DNA of 64,000 nucleotides from the NCBI RefSeq assembly GCF_025917005.1, contig NZ_CP078091.1, positions 2,294,001 to 2,358,000 of the forward strand. Reading direction: 5' to 3'. The notes beneath the pieces were generated by a model. That model saw only the letters and a program-made list of their open reading frames with translations, made no database searches and was not told the DNA's origin. This DNA comes from Porphyrobacter sp. ULC335. GTDB taxonomy: Bacteria > Pseudomonadota > Alphaproteobacteria > Sphingomonadales > Sphingomonadaceae. Made by a program: the position numbers and the translations under genes. Positions 43,708-52,062 of the stretch are shown one piece after another. Position 1 is the first letter of the stretch. Each line of letters opens with the position of its first letter.

Positions 43708-43725
43708 AAGACAGGTTTATGACAG
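43708..43725 (-). promoter_or_regulatory. Pho box (PhoB binding site) of the pst operon
   Basis: On the minus strand CTGTCATAAACCTGTCTT matches two tandem 7-base PhoB half-sites, (C)TGTCAT, separated by an AT-rich 4-base linker, close to the enteric consensus. It overlaps the last codons and stop of phoR and lies about 117 bases before the pstC ATG, so it can drive pstC-pstA-pstB-phoU. Confidence 0.82.
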
Positions 43726-44970
43726 TTGTTCGGATTCCGGCTCGCGGGGGCCATTATCGTCCGTCTCCGATGAGGCGGTTTCAACCGGCAAAATGGCTTC
43801 GGCGAGCGGAATTCGAACGACCACGCGGGTGCCTTTGCCGACTTCGCTGGTGATGTCGAGCCGGCCCCGGTGGCGTTCCACAATATGCTTGACGATGGCA
43901 AGGCCCAGGCCGGTGCCGCCAGAGGCGCGGCTGCGGCCCGGATCGGTGCGGTAGAAGCGGCGGGTGAGGTGCGGGATCTGTTCGGGCGCGATACCGTCGC
44001 CTTGGTCGATCACCGCAATCCGCGCCAAATCGCCCTGCGCCAGATCGAGCACCACCGTCACCGGCGTATCGGGCGCGCCATATTTCAGCGCATTGTCGAC
44101 GAGGTTGCGCACCACCTGTTCAAGCTGTTGCAGATCGCCGGTCACCACCGGTTCGGTGGTCAATTGCAGCGCCAGCCGATCGAGCCGCTGCGGCCCGGCG
44201 GCATCGCGGGCGGCACGCTCGACAAGGGAGGCCAGGTCGATGCGTTCAGTCGGCAGATCGTGCTTTTCCGCCTCGACCCGCGAAAGACTCATGAGGTCGC
44301 TGACCAGCGCGTGCAGCCGCTGCGCCTCGCGCTCGATGATGCCGAGAAACTTGCGCGCGGTCGGCGTTTCGAGACTGCCGTCGCCTTCCTGCAAGGTTTC
44401 CACATAACCGAGGATCGCGGCCAGCGGCGTGCGCAGTTCGTGGCTGGCATTGGCGACGAAATCGGTATGCGCGCGGCTGATGTCAGCCTCGGCGGTCTGG
44501 TTGATGAATTCGAGCATCGCCAGCCGCTCGTCGATCATCTGGCGGTTGATCTGCCAGATGTCATTGCGCCGCACGAGCCCGCGCACGATCGCCTCGCCCT
44601 GACGGTTTTCGGCCAGCAAAGAGATCGCTTCGGGCTGGCGCAGGCCGACGCGGGCGTCCTGACCGATCACATGCGGCCCCAGCATCTTGCGAGCGGCGCT
44701 GTTGGCAAGGGCAATGGTGTTACGTTCGGTAATGACCAGCGGGATCGAGGAATTTTCGATCAGGTCGCCAATCGATTCGAGCGTGAGCGGCTGCTTGACC
44801 TTCGCCTTGGGCGGCTCCGGCGGGCGTCCGGCGGCGACCAGCAGCGACCCGACCCATACCGTCAGCACGCAGACCGCAATGACGACATCCGTGCCCAGCA
44901 GCAGCAGCGCCACGAAGGTCACCGCCGCTAGCAGGATGCCGGCGATGGGGATGTTCTGGCTGCTGCCCAT
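43717..44970 (-). CDS. phoR: phosphate regulon sensor histidine kinase PhoR
   Basis: A 417-aa sensor kinase for PhoB. Two N-terminal membrane helices span residues ~7-47 with almost no periplasmic loop. A PAS-like domain follows (~70-160, PLVITERNTIALANSAARKM). The dimerisation motif VANASHELRTPLAAI has phosphoacceptor His177, and the ATPase domain has N-box LVDNALKYG, DQGDGI and GGTGLGLAIVKHIVERH. Its 3' end contains the Pho box of the downstream pst genes. Sensing is expected through PstSCAB-PhoU rather than a periplasmic domain. Confidence 0.94.
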   Translation of the reverse strand: MGSSQNIPIAGILLAAVTFVALLLLGTDVVIAVCVLTVWVGSLLVAAGRPPEPPKAKVKQPLTLESIGDLIENSSIPLVITERNTIALANSAARKMLGPHVIGQDARVGLRQPEAISLLAENRQGEAIVRGLVRRNDIWQINRQMIDERLAMLEFINQTAEADISRAHTDFVANASHELRTPLAAILGYVETLQEGDGSLETPTARKFLGIIEREAQRLHALVSDLMSLSRVEAEKHDLPTERIDLASLVERAARDAAGPQRLDRLALQLTTEPVVTGDLQQLEQVVRNLVDNALKYGAPDTPVTVVLDLAQGDLARIAVIDQGDGIAPEQIPHLTRRFYRTDPGRSRASGGTGLGLAIVKHIVERHRGRLDITSEVGKGTRVVVRIPLAEAILPVETASSETDDNGPREPESEQLS

Positions 44971-45031
44971 GCCAGAGGCCTTACAGCCAAGCTTTCAGCG
45001 AGGGAAGGGGGGTGCGCCTGCCGCGAGATAC

Positions 45032-45064
45032 GAAAAAGGGCGGCCAAGCCGAAGCCTGCCGCCC
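45032..45064 (-). terminator. intrinsic terminator downstream of tRNA-Glu
   Basis: On the minus strand GGGCGGC (45064-45058) pairs with GCCGCCC (45044-45038) around an AGGC-TTCG-GCTT inner hairpin, followed by five T residues. It lies 22 bases past the tRNA 3' end and separates it from phoR. Confidence 0.82.
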
Positions 45065-45085
45065 TGTTTCAATCACACCCGAAGG

Positions 45086-45160
45086 TGGTGACCCCTACGG
45101 GAATCGAACCCGTGTTTCAGCCGTGAAAGGGCCGCGTCCTAACCGCTAGACGAAGGGGCC
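45086..45160 (-). tRNA. tRNA-Glu (TTC anticodon)
   Basis: Read on the minus strand, GGCCCCT pairs with AGGGGTC (one G-U pair), the discriminator is A and CCA is encoded. The anticodon loop CTTTCAC gives anticodon TTC. The T-loop is GTTCGATTC and the D-arm is TCTAGCGGTTAGGA, typical of glutamate tRNA. Confidence 0.95.
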
Positions 45161-45242
45161 GTCGCGATTGCGAGAGCGCGCCTTTAGGGGGGTGTTTCGG
45201 GACGGTCAAGCCCCGACCTGCGCAAAACTTTGCTGTCGGCGC

Positions 45243-47051
45243 TCAATCGGCGAAAGCAGCATCTTCCAGCATCAATTCGGCCGCCGGGCGGTTGCCCCAA
45301 TCATCGATCTTGGCGCGTCCGGCGAGGTGGAAGCGGCGACCCTGGCTGCGGTGGAGCAGGGTCTGCGCCATCTCCGTCTCGGCAGCACGGAAAGCGATCG
45401 CCTTGAAGCTGCGCCCGTCGTTCCCGCTGGCGACCAGCCGCAGGTGGTCCTTGCCGACGATATCCGCCTTGATGATGCGCACCGGGCCGACGGCAATCCG
45501 CGGCGCAGGCCAGCCCACGCCGTAGGGTCCGGCTGCCTCCATCATCTCGACAAGCTCCGGCGTAAGCCCGCCCGGCGCCAGCGCCAGATCGAGCAGCATC
45601 GCCGCACCCGCCCGCGCACGCTCCACATCGCGGGCGAGGCGTTCGTCGAGGAATCCGGCAAAATCCGCGAGCCGCGCCGGATCAATCGTCAACCCCGCCG
45701 CCATGGCGTGCCCGCCGCCTGCCACCAGCAAGCCGGCCTCGCGCGCGGCGATGATCGCGGCGCCCAGATCGACCCCGCTGATCGACCGGCCAGAGCCTTT
45801 GCCCTGCACATCGTCGAGCGCGATGACCACCGCAGGCTTGCCGGTCTTTTCCTTGATCCGCCCGGCAACGATCCCGATCACGCCCGGATGCCAGCCATGC
45901 CCGGCGATCACCTGCACCGCCATGTTGTGCTGTCCGGCAAGCTGCGCTTCGGCGGCTTCCTGCACTTCGCCTTCGATGGCGCGGCGTTCCTCGTTCAGTT
46001 GCGATAGCTGCGCGGCGATGGTGCGCGCTTCTTCGGGATCGGTGGTGGTCAGCAGCCGCACCCCAAGTGTCGATTCGCCGATCCGGCCCCCTGCATTGAT
46101 GCGCGGGCCGAGCGCGAAACCGAGGTCGCTGCATTGCGGCGCGCGGGTGAGACGGCTTGCATCCATCAGCGCCGCCATGCCGATCCGTTCGCGCCGGGCG
46201 AGTACCTTCAACCCTTGCGCCACAAAAGCGCGGTTGAGGCCGTGCAGCGCGGCGACATCGGCCACGGTGCCCAGCGCCACCAGATCGAGCAGGCCCATCA
46301 GGTCAGGCTCGCGCCGCTGGGCGAACCAGCCCTTGGTGCGCAGGTTTCGCACCAGCGCGATGCCGAGCAGGAAGGCCACGCCGACTGCCGCCAGATGGCC
46401 ATGCGCCGCGCCAAGATCGCTTTCGTCGAGGCGGTTGGGATTGACCAGTGCGGTCGCAGGCGGAAGGTCGGCCGAGCATTTGTGGTGATCGACCACGATC
46501 ACATCGACCCCGACATCGCGCGCCATGCCCAACGCCTCGTGCGCCATCGCGCCGCAATCGACCGTGACGATCAGCTGCGATCCGTTTTCCGCGAGTTTGA
46601 CCAGCGCCTCTCCCGACGGACCATATCCTTCGAGCAAGCGGTCGGGGATATAGTAACCCGCCTCCAGACCCAGCTGGCGCAGCAGTTCCACCAGCAACGC
46701 GGCACTGGTCGCCCCGTCGACATCGTAATCGCCGTAGATCGTCACCCGCTCGCCGGTCATCACACTGTGTGCAAGGCGTTCGGCGGCGGTATCCATGTCG
46801 CGGAAAGTGGAGGGATCGGGCAGGAAGCCGCGCATGGTGGGCTGGGCATGGCGTGCCAGATCATCTTCCGCCACGCCCCGGGTCAGCAGCAATTGATCGA
46901 TGATCGAATGATTGAGCCCATGCGGGCCGCCCGCGCTGTCCGCGTCCAGCTCCATGTTCCCGCCGCGCCAACGCCATGCCTTTCCCGAAAGCGAGCAGGT
47001 AACGCCGAGCACCGGGGCAAAGCCGGGGGAGGAAAGCGGAAGGGTGGCCAT
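45243..47051 (-). CDS. recJ: single-stranded-DNA-specific exonuclease RecJ
   Basis: 5'-3' exonuclease acting on single-stranded DNA in recombination and mismatch repair. The 602-aa protein has the DHH-superfamily motifs GDYDVDGATSAALL, TVDCGA, VVDHHKC and the C-terminal DHHA1 part with GSGRSISGVDLG and GGGHAMAAG. The ATG at 47051 gives MATLPLSSPGFAPVLG; longer in-frame extensions overlap the upstream divergent gene and look wrong. A tRNA-Glu gene lies 82 bases downstream. Confidence 0.94.
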   Translation of the reverse strand: MATLPLSSPGFAPVLGVTCSLSGKAWRWRGGNMELDADSAGGPHGLNHSIIDQLLLTRGVAEDDLARHAQPTMRGFLPDPSTFRDMDTAAERLAHSVMTGERVTIYGDYDVDGATSAALLVELLRQLGLEAGYYIPDRLLEGYGPSGEALVKLAENGSQLIVTVDCGAMAHEALGMARDVGVDVIVVDHHKCSADLPPATALVNPNRLDESDLGAAHGHLAAVGVAFLLGIALVRNLRTKGWFAQRREPDLMGLLDLVALGTVADVAALHGLNRAFVAQGLKVLARRERIGMAALMDASRLTRAPQCSDLGFALGPRINAGGRIGESTLGVRLLTTTDPEEARTIAAQLSQLNEERRAIEGEVQEAAEAQLAGQHNMAVQVIAGHGWHPGVIGIVAGRIKEKTGKPAVVIALDDVQGKGSGRSISGVDLGAAIIAAREAGLLVAGGGHAMAAGLTIDPARLADFAGFLDERLARDVERARAGAAMLLDLALAPGGLTPELVEMMEAAGPYGVGWPAPRIAVGPVRIIKADIVGKDHLRLVASGNDGRSFKAIAFRAAETEMAQTLLHRSQGRRFHLAGRAKIDDWGNRPAAELMLEDAAFAD

Positions 47052-47134
47052 GTCCTGCTGATAGCGCAAAGCATTGTTCGCCAACAGGTGCGCGCGGTTG
47101 ACAATCGACAGGCCTGCACGGAAGCCTTTGCCTG

Positions 47135-47632
47135 ATGGATGATGGCCCTCCCGAACCCCGCCTGTTGATCGTCTGGCATAGCCGCACCGGTGCGAGCGCC
47201 GCGCTGGCGCATGCGGCAGCAGAGGGCGCGGGCGGGGCGGCATGGTTTGTGTCTGCGGACGAGGCCACGCCTGACATGCTGCTGGCGGCTGATGGCTACA
47301 TCTTCTGCTGTCCCGAGAATCTCGGCAGCATGAGCGGGCTGATGAAGGAGATGTTCGACCGCGCCTATTACCCCGTGCTGGGCCGGATCGAGGGGCGTCC
47401 CTATGCCACGATCATCGCTGCCGGATCGGACGGGGAGGGGGCGCAGCGCCAGATCGATCGGATCGTGACAGGCTGGCGGCTGCGGCGGGTGGCGGAGCCG
47501 CTGATCGTCAACCTCGGCGCGCAGACACCCGAAGCCATTGCAGCTCCCAAGCAGGTGGCCCCCGAAGCGCTTGATCGGGCGCGCGACACCGGTGCGGCGC
47601 TGGCAGAAGGGTTGAGGCTGGGCCTGTTCTGA
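47135..47632 (+). CDS. flavodoxin-like NAD(P)H-dependent oxidoreductase
   Basis: A 165-aa flavodoxin-fold protein. RLLIVWHSRTGASAALAHAA is the phosphate-binding loop for FMN, and GYIFCCPENLGSMSGLMKEMFDR is the segment that packs on the isoalloxazine ring in WrbA/FMN-reductase-like proteins. ATIIAAGSDGEGA follows. It is divergent from recJ with 83 bases between. The electron acceptor is not known. Confidence 0.82.
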   Translation: MDDGPPEPRLLIVWHSRTGASAALAHAAAEGAGGAAWFVSADEATPDMLLAADGYIFCCPENLGSMSGLMKEMFDRAYYPVLGRIEGRPYATIIAAGSDGEGAQRQIDRIVTGWRLRRVAEPLIVNLGAQTPEAIAAPKQVAPEALDRARDTGAALAEGLRLGLF

Positions 47633-47716
47633 CGTTTGCTCCGAAGCGGAACCAGTAGGCCCTTTGGGGACTCGACGAGTCACGGCAAACGCGGCAAATG
47701 TAGAGCAGGAATTCTG

Positions 47717-48532
47717 TTGCTATTCGGCCAACTTACGAGGGAGGCCTGGACGATTTTACAGCCGCAGCGCGCTCAGGATGCCGAGCTGCACCTGCTGTTT
47801 GCCGGTGGCAAACGGCCCGACAGGCTTGCGATTCGCGCCTTTGCGAACCGCCAGCCAACGGTGAGCATCAGCCACGATCCCGTTCCCGACGATGCGCCGC
47901 ACGCCGAGACGCTGTGGCCAGGCCAGATGCATTGGCTGGAACTGCTGCGCGACGGGCTGACCTTTGATCTCAGCGGCGTGGCGCCCGGCCCTGCGAGCCT
48001 ATACCCCGATTTCGCACATCGCTTCGATATGACTGCATTGCCCTTAGAGGGCGAATATGATGTCCTGACTCTCCGCCCGGGACCGCATCTCGCGGCCGGA
48101 CGCGGCAGCCTGCCCCTGGTCCGTGCGATGTTGGCACTGGCCTGCGAGATGGTGCGCCAGTTCGATGATCTGGTCGCGGTAGGGTGGGGCCCGGCGAACA
48201 GTGTGATCGGGCGGCGGTTTTTCGAATCCGTCATCAGCTCGTGGCTTGATGGAGGCGCGTTCCCGGCGCTGGGACTGTGCGCCTTTGTCGAAACGCCCGA
48301 TGGTGCGCTCGAAAGCGTGGGCCTCGGTTACTGGATCGGGCAGGAACTCAGGATCGAGCCGCCGTTCAGCGCCGACCGTGTGGCCGCCACTCGGCTCGGT
48401 ATCCGCTTGATCAATCATCTGGTCCTTGCTGGCGAGCTCCAGCAGGATGACCGCATTACCGCACCCGATGGCACGCGCCTGGTGCTCCGCCCCTCGCGCA
48501 ACCGTGCGCTGATCAGTGTGTGGCGCGAATAG
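47717..48532 (+). CDS. conserved hypothetical protein
   Basis: A 271-aa soluble protein of no family I recognise. It contains PGQMHWLELLRDGLTFDLSG, RFDMTALPLEGEYDVLTLRP, MVRQFDDLVAVGWGPANSVIG and a C-terminal TRLVLRPSRNRALISVWRE. No signal peptide or membrane helix is evident. No good ATG exists near the 5' end; the TTG at 47717 has AGGA six bases upstream and is my best choice, though the frame stays open to 47636. It directly abuts the AHH-domain gene, so the two probably share a transcript. Confidence 0.65.
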   Translation: MLFGQLTREAWTILQPQRAQDAELHLLFAGGKRPDRLAIRAFANRQPTVSISHDPVPDDAPHAETLWPGQMHWLELLRDGLTFDLSGVAPGPASLYPDFAHRFDMTALPLEGEYDVLTLRPGPHLAAGRGSLPLVRAMLALACEMVRQFDDLVAVGWGPANSVIGRRFFESVISSWLDGGAFPALGLCAFVETPDGALESVGLGYWIGQELRIEPPFSADRVAATRLGIRLINHLVLAGELQQDDRITAPDGTRLVLRPSRNRALISVWRE

Positions 48533-49051
48533 ATGCAGGCTTCGGGTCGCACCGCCAACCTGACTGTTGTTACCTTCCGCTCGGTGAATGCGCCGGGCAC
48601 GGCAGACTACGACCCCGGATTGCAGCGCCATCACCTGCTGCCCTGCCAACTGCTATCGCAACGCTGCTTCGGGCGGATGTTTGCCGACGTGGGGCGGGCG
48701 CGGATCGGGTTCGATGATTTCCGCTACAACGGCTTGCTGATGCCCTCGACCGAGGGCGCGTCGCTGCGCACGGGAATGCCGCTGCACCGCGGTCCGCATC
48801 ATCGTTACAACGAAGTGGTGATCGCACGCGTCGGCCGGATCGAGGCGCAGTGGTCCCTCGCGCGCCGACGGAATGACGAAGACGCACTCGGCGAAGCCTT
48901 GTTCCGCCTGCATCTGCTGCAAGGCGCGTTGCGGCGGCAATTGCTCGCGCAGCGCCGGCGGGTCGTGCTGAATCGCAGGGACCCGCTCGGCACCGGCTTT
49001 GACTTCAGCGAACTCGACGCAATGGCCGAAGCGCTGTGGATGGCGGAGTAA
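48533..49051 (+). CDS. AHH-domain putative nuclease (HNH/ENDO VII fold)
   Basis: A 172-aa protein. Two histidine clusters, LQRHHLLPCQLLSQRCF and MPLHRGPHHRYNEVV, fit the AHH/HNH-type treble-clef nuclease fold seen in many polymorphic toxin tips. Here the domain stands alone without a secretion or toxin-delivery region. It begins immediately after the stop of the preceding hypothetical gene. Whether it acts as a toxin, a housekeeping nuclease or an inactive homologue is unknown. Confidence 0.7.
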   Translation: MQASGRTANLTVVTFRSVNAPGTADYDPGLQRHHLLPCQLLSQRCFGRMFADVGRARIGFDDFRYNGLLMPSTEGASLRTGMPLHRGPHHRYNEVVIARVGRIEAQWSLARRRNDEDALGEALFRLHLLQGALRRQLLAQRRRVVLNRRDPLGTGFDFSELDAMAEALWMAE

Positions 49052-49054
49052 AGC

Positions 49055-50059
49055 TTACTCTGCCGCTTCGGCCATTGCGCCCCACGAGGCATAGCCCGAA
49101 TTGGCGAGCAGTTGCGCCTTGGCGGCGTGATATTCGCGCTCGAACCGGGCGACGAGGTCTTCGACCGTGCCGACTTCCTTGATCGGGCCGATGCCCTGAC
49201 CGGAGCCCCAGATATCCTTCCACGCCTTGGCCTTGGTGTTGCCGCCGCTGCCGAAGTTCATCTTGCTGGGATCGCTGACGGGCAGGTTGTCCGGGTCCAT
49301 CCCCGCCGCCTCGATCGAGGAGCGCAGGTAGTTGCCGTGCACGCCGGTGAAGAGGTTGGTGTAGACGATCCCTTCGGACGAGCCCTCGACGATGCCTTGC
49401 TTGTAACCTTCGGCAGCGTTGGCTTCCTTGGTGGCGATGAAGGCGCTGCCGGCATAGGCGAAGTCGGCACGCAGGGCTTGTGCTGCAAGGATCGTCGCCC
49501 CGTGGCCGACGCTACCGGACAGCGCGACGAGCCCGTCGAACCACTCGCGGATTTCCTGCATCAGCGCGAAGGGCGACAGCGCGCCCGCGTGACCGCCAGC
49601 GCCCGCCGCCACCGGGATCAGGCCGGTTGCGCCCTTTTCGATCGCCTTGTGGGCAAAGCGGTTGTTGATGACGTCGTGCATCGTCACGCCGCCCCAGTTG
49701 CGCACGGCGGTGTAGATGTCCTCGCGCGCACCCAGCGAGGTGATGATCATCGGCACCTGCCACTTCTCGCACGTCGCCATGTCGGCATCGACGCGGTCGT
49801 TGGTCTTGTGGACGATCTGGTTGACCGCGAAGGGCGCAGCCGGACGATCAGGATGCGCGCGGTTGTGGGCGGCCAGTTCCTCGGTGATCTGGTGGAGCCA
49901 TTCATCCAGCTGCGACTGCGGCCGGGCGTTCAGCGCCGGAAAGCTGCCGATGATCCCCGCCTTGCACTGCGCGATCACCAGCTCCGGGCCGGAGACGATG
50001 AACAGCGGCGATCCGATCAGCGGCAAGCGCAGGCGATCAAACGGGGCGGGAAGGGGCAT
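49055..50059 (-). CDS. NAD(P)H-dependent flavin oxidoreductase / nitronate monooxygenase family
   Basis: A 334-aa FMN-binding TIM barrel of the 2-nitropropane dioxygenase (nitronate monooxygenase) family, which oxidises alkyl nitronates or reduces quinones. Visible are PLIGSPLFIVSGPELVIAQ, NQIVHKTNDRVDADM, VAAGAGGHAGALSPFAL and LSGSVGHGATILAAQALRAD. The C-terminal part ends in a helical WKDIWGSGQGIGPIK region. It is convergent with the AHH gene three bases away and lies 90 bases after an amidohydrolase on the same strand. Confidence 0.87.
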   Translation of the reverse strand: MPLPAPFDRLRLPLIGSPLFIVSGPELVIAQCKAGIIGSFPALNARPQSQLDEWLHQITEELAAHNRAHPDRPAAPFAVNQIVHKTNDRVDADMATCEKWQVPMIITSLGAREDIYTAVRNWGGVTMHDVINNRFAHKAIEKGATGLIPVAAGAGGHAGALSPFALMQEIREWFDGLVALSGSVGHGATILAAQALRADFAYAGSAFIATKEANAAEGYKQGIVEGSSEGIVYTNLFTGVHGNYLRSSIEAAGMDPDNLPVSDPSKMNFGSGGNTKAKAWKDIWGSGQGIGPIKEVGTVEDLVARFEREYHAAKAQLLANSGYASWGAMAEAAE

Positions 50060-50149
50060 GGGTTTCTCCTGAAAACGTATTCGGCTTGAACGGGTTTCTC
50101 TAACGCAGGTTCCTGATGTGCCAAGTGCGATTTTGCGAGGTGGGTCGGG

Positions 50150-51193
50150 TCAGCCGAGCAGGTCTTCCAAGCCGTAGAAGCGCGCCGCCGTCCCAGCGAA
50201 CAGCGCTGCCCTCTCGTCTGCGCTGGCCGAGCGGGTGAGGCGCTTGAAGGCGTTCCACAGCACCGCGTAATCCGCGCCCCAGTAATCGACAGGATAATTG
50301 CTCTCGAACATCGCGCGGTCCGGCCCGAAGGCTTCGATGCAGGTTTCGATATAGGGCCGCCACAGGGCCGCCAGATGTTCGGAGGAGTGACCGGCGGCGG
50401 GGCCATCTTCGGGCAGGGCGCAGAAGGCCATCGCCAGCCCGCCCAGCTTCACCACCACGTTCTCGCAAGCGGCCAGTTCGCGGATATTGTGCCGCCATTC
50501 GTCAAACCGCTCGTGCAGCTTGCCCTTGTAGCTCGCCACGCCCACCGGCGTGCCGCAGTGGTCAAGGCAGATCGGCTGATCGGGGAAGGCGCGGGCGAGG
50601 GCAATCACATCGGGCAATTGCGGCTCCAGCACCCAGGCATCGAAGGTCATCCCGCGCTTGCCGAGCTGCGCAAATCCGGCGCGGAACGTCGTATCCCGAT
50701 ACAGGCCTTCAGGGTGGTGGAAAGGCGGGCCGAGCACCTCTACATCGGCATCCCAGGCCCCCGCATGGCGAATACCCTTGAACCGGTGCGGTGCAGCCGC
50801 GTGGAGCGCGTCCAGCACTTCGCCCGCGCGCTCGCCCAGCATCAGGTTGGCGTGGCCGACAATCCCGGCACACATCCGCCCCGGCCCATAAAGCCCGCTT
50901 GCCGATTGCGCCGCGACGCCGTTCACGAACTCGACCTCGCCCACCGGCTTCAGCGCATCGCCATAGGCGCCGTTGTAGAACGCGCCGCACTCCATGAAAA
51001 CGGTGCCGATGATGTTGTGCCCGCTGGTCAGATGCGCGTGAAGCTGGTCGAAGGTGTAATGCGCATTGTCGACCAGCGCGGCGATGAAATGATGATGCGG
51101 CGCCGGGAACATCGGGATCATCGGCCGCAAGTCCCAAAGGTGGTGGTGCGGGTCGATGATCTTGAGATCGGGTTCAAGGATGGCTTCGGTCAT
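50150..51193 (-). CDS. amidohydrolase family protein (TIM-barrel metal-dependent hydrolase)
   Basis: A 347-aa hydrolase or decarboxylase of the amidohydrolase_2 (PF04909) type. The metal site begins with IIDPHHHLWDLRP (the HxH motif), the central QPICLDHCGTPVG carries another histidine, and the late MFESNYPVD aspartate completes the site. Family members act on lactones and carboxylated rings. The substrate is not clear from sequence. It lies 15 bases after a DUF2189 membrane protein gene on the same strand. Confidence 0.87.
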   Translation of the reverse strand: MTEAILEPDLKIIDPHHHLWDLRPMIPMFPAPHHHFIAALVDNAHYTFDQLHAHLTSGHNIIGTVFMECGAFYNGAYGDALKPVGEVEFVNGVAAQSASGLYGPGRMCAGIVGHANLMLGERAGEVLDALHAAAPHRFKGIRHAGAWDADVEVLGPPFHHPEGLYRDTTFRAGFAQLGKRGMTFDAWVLEPQLPDVIALARAFPDQPICLDHCGTPVGVASYKGKLHERFDEWRHNIRELAACENVVVKLGGLAMAFCALPEDGPAAGHSSEHLAALWRPYIETCIEAFGPDRAMFESNYPVDYWGADYAVLWNAFKRLTRSASADERAALFAGTAARFYGLEDLLG

Positions 51194-51208
51194 GGTTGCA
51201 TTTTCTCC

Positions 51209-51994
51209 CTATTCCACCACCCGCACATAAAGATGCCAGGTCGCATGTCCCAGCACCGGCAGCGCGATCAGCAGCCCGAGAAAGCCCGGCAGCATCGCCA
51301 CGAATAGCAGTGCAGCGATGATTGCAGCCCAGCCCAGCATCACCGCAAAATTGCGCCGCATCACCTTGAGGCTGGTGATGATCGCGGTGAGGAAATCGAC
51401 CTTGCGCTCGACCAGCAAGGGCAGGCTGATGACGGTCATGGCGTAGAAGGCAAAGGCCATGATTCCGCCGACCGCGCTGCCCACCGCCAGCATCGCCAGG
51501 CCGGGGGCCGTCAGAAGCGCATCAAGCGATTCTCCGCCCATTCCGCTTTCCGCCATGAACACCGCGAAGATCGCATGGGCGACAATCATCCAGAACGAAA
51601 AGGCGACGAAGACGATCACCCCCATCGACAGGATCTGGTCATCGCCGTGGCCCTTGAGCGCGCCCAGCACCGCGCGCCATGTCAGCGGCTCGCCTGCAGC
51701 GCGGCGGCGGCTCGCCTCGTAGAGACCGACCGCGATGAAGGGCGCGACCAGCGGGAAGCCCGCGATGGCGGGGATCAGCCAGGTCAGCTCTCCGCCCGAA
51801 ACCGTAGCCCAGCCGATACCCAGACCCGCCAGCACATAGACCCCGCCGAAGAACAGGCCGAAGCGCGGCATGGCGAGGAAATCACGCCAGCCTGCCGCCA
51901 GTGCCACCGCCAGATCGCGCCATGCCAGATCGCCTGCCACGGCAGGGCTGGTCGGCGCGGCGGGAACGCCCGGATTATGCTGCAACCCTGTCAT
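51209..51994 (-). CDS. DUF2189 integral membrane protein
   Basis: A 261-aa inner membrane protein with about six hydrophobic helices (for example FFGGVYVLAGLGIGWATV and MLAVGSAVGGIMAFAFYAMTV). The conserved internal ALKGHGDDQILSMGVIVFVAF and SLPLLVERKVDFLTAIITSL match the DUF2189 family, whose function is unknown. It lies 68 bases after leuA on the same strand and just before the amidohydrolase gene. Confidence 0.85.
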   Translation of the reverse strand: MTGLQHNPGVPAAPTSPAVAGDLAWRDLAVALAAGWRDFLAMPRFGLFFGGVYVLAGLGIGWATVSGGELTWLIPAIAGFPLVAPFIAVGLYEASRRRAAGEPLTWRAVLGALKGHGDDQILSMGVIVFVAFSFWMIVAHAIFAVFMAESGMGGESLDALLTAPGLAMLAVGSAVGGIMAFAFYAMTVISLPLLVERKVDFLTAIITSLKVMRRNFAVMLGWAAIIAALLFVAMLPGFLGLLIALPVLGHATWHLYVRVVE

Positions 51995-52062
51995 CGCGGG
52001 CCTCTCCTCCCTTGGCCGGCAAGGTTGCGCGCAAATCGGAGGCCGCGCAAGGGCGCGGAGCG

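Noticed and set aside
48533-49051. Polymorphic toxin or contact-dependent inhibition locus
   Set aside because: No secretion signal, RHS, VgrG, filamentous or PAAR region accompanies the AHH domain.
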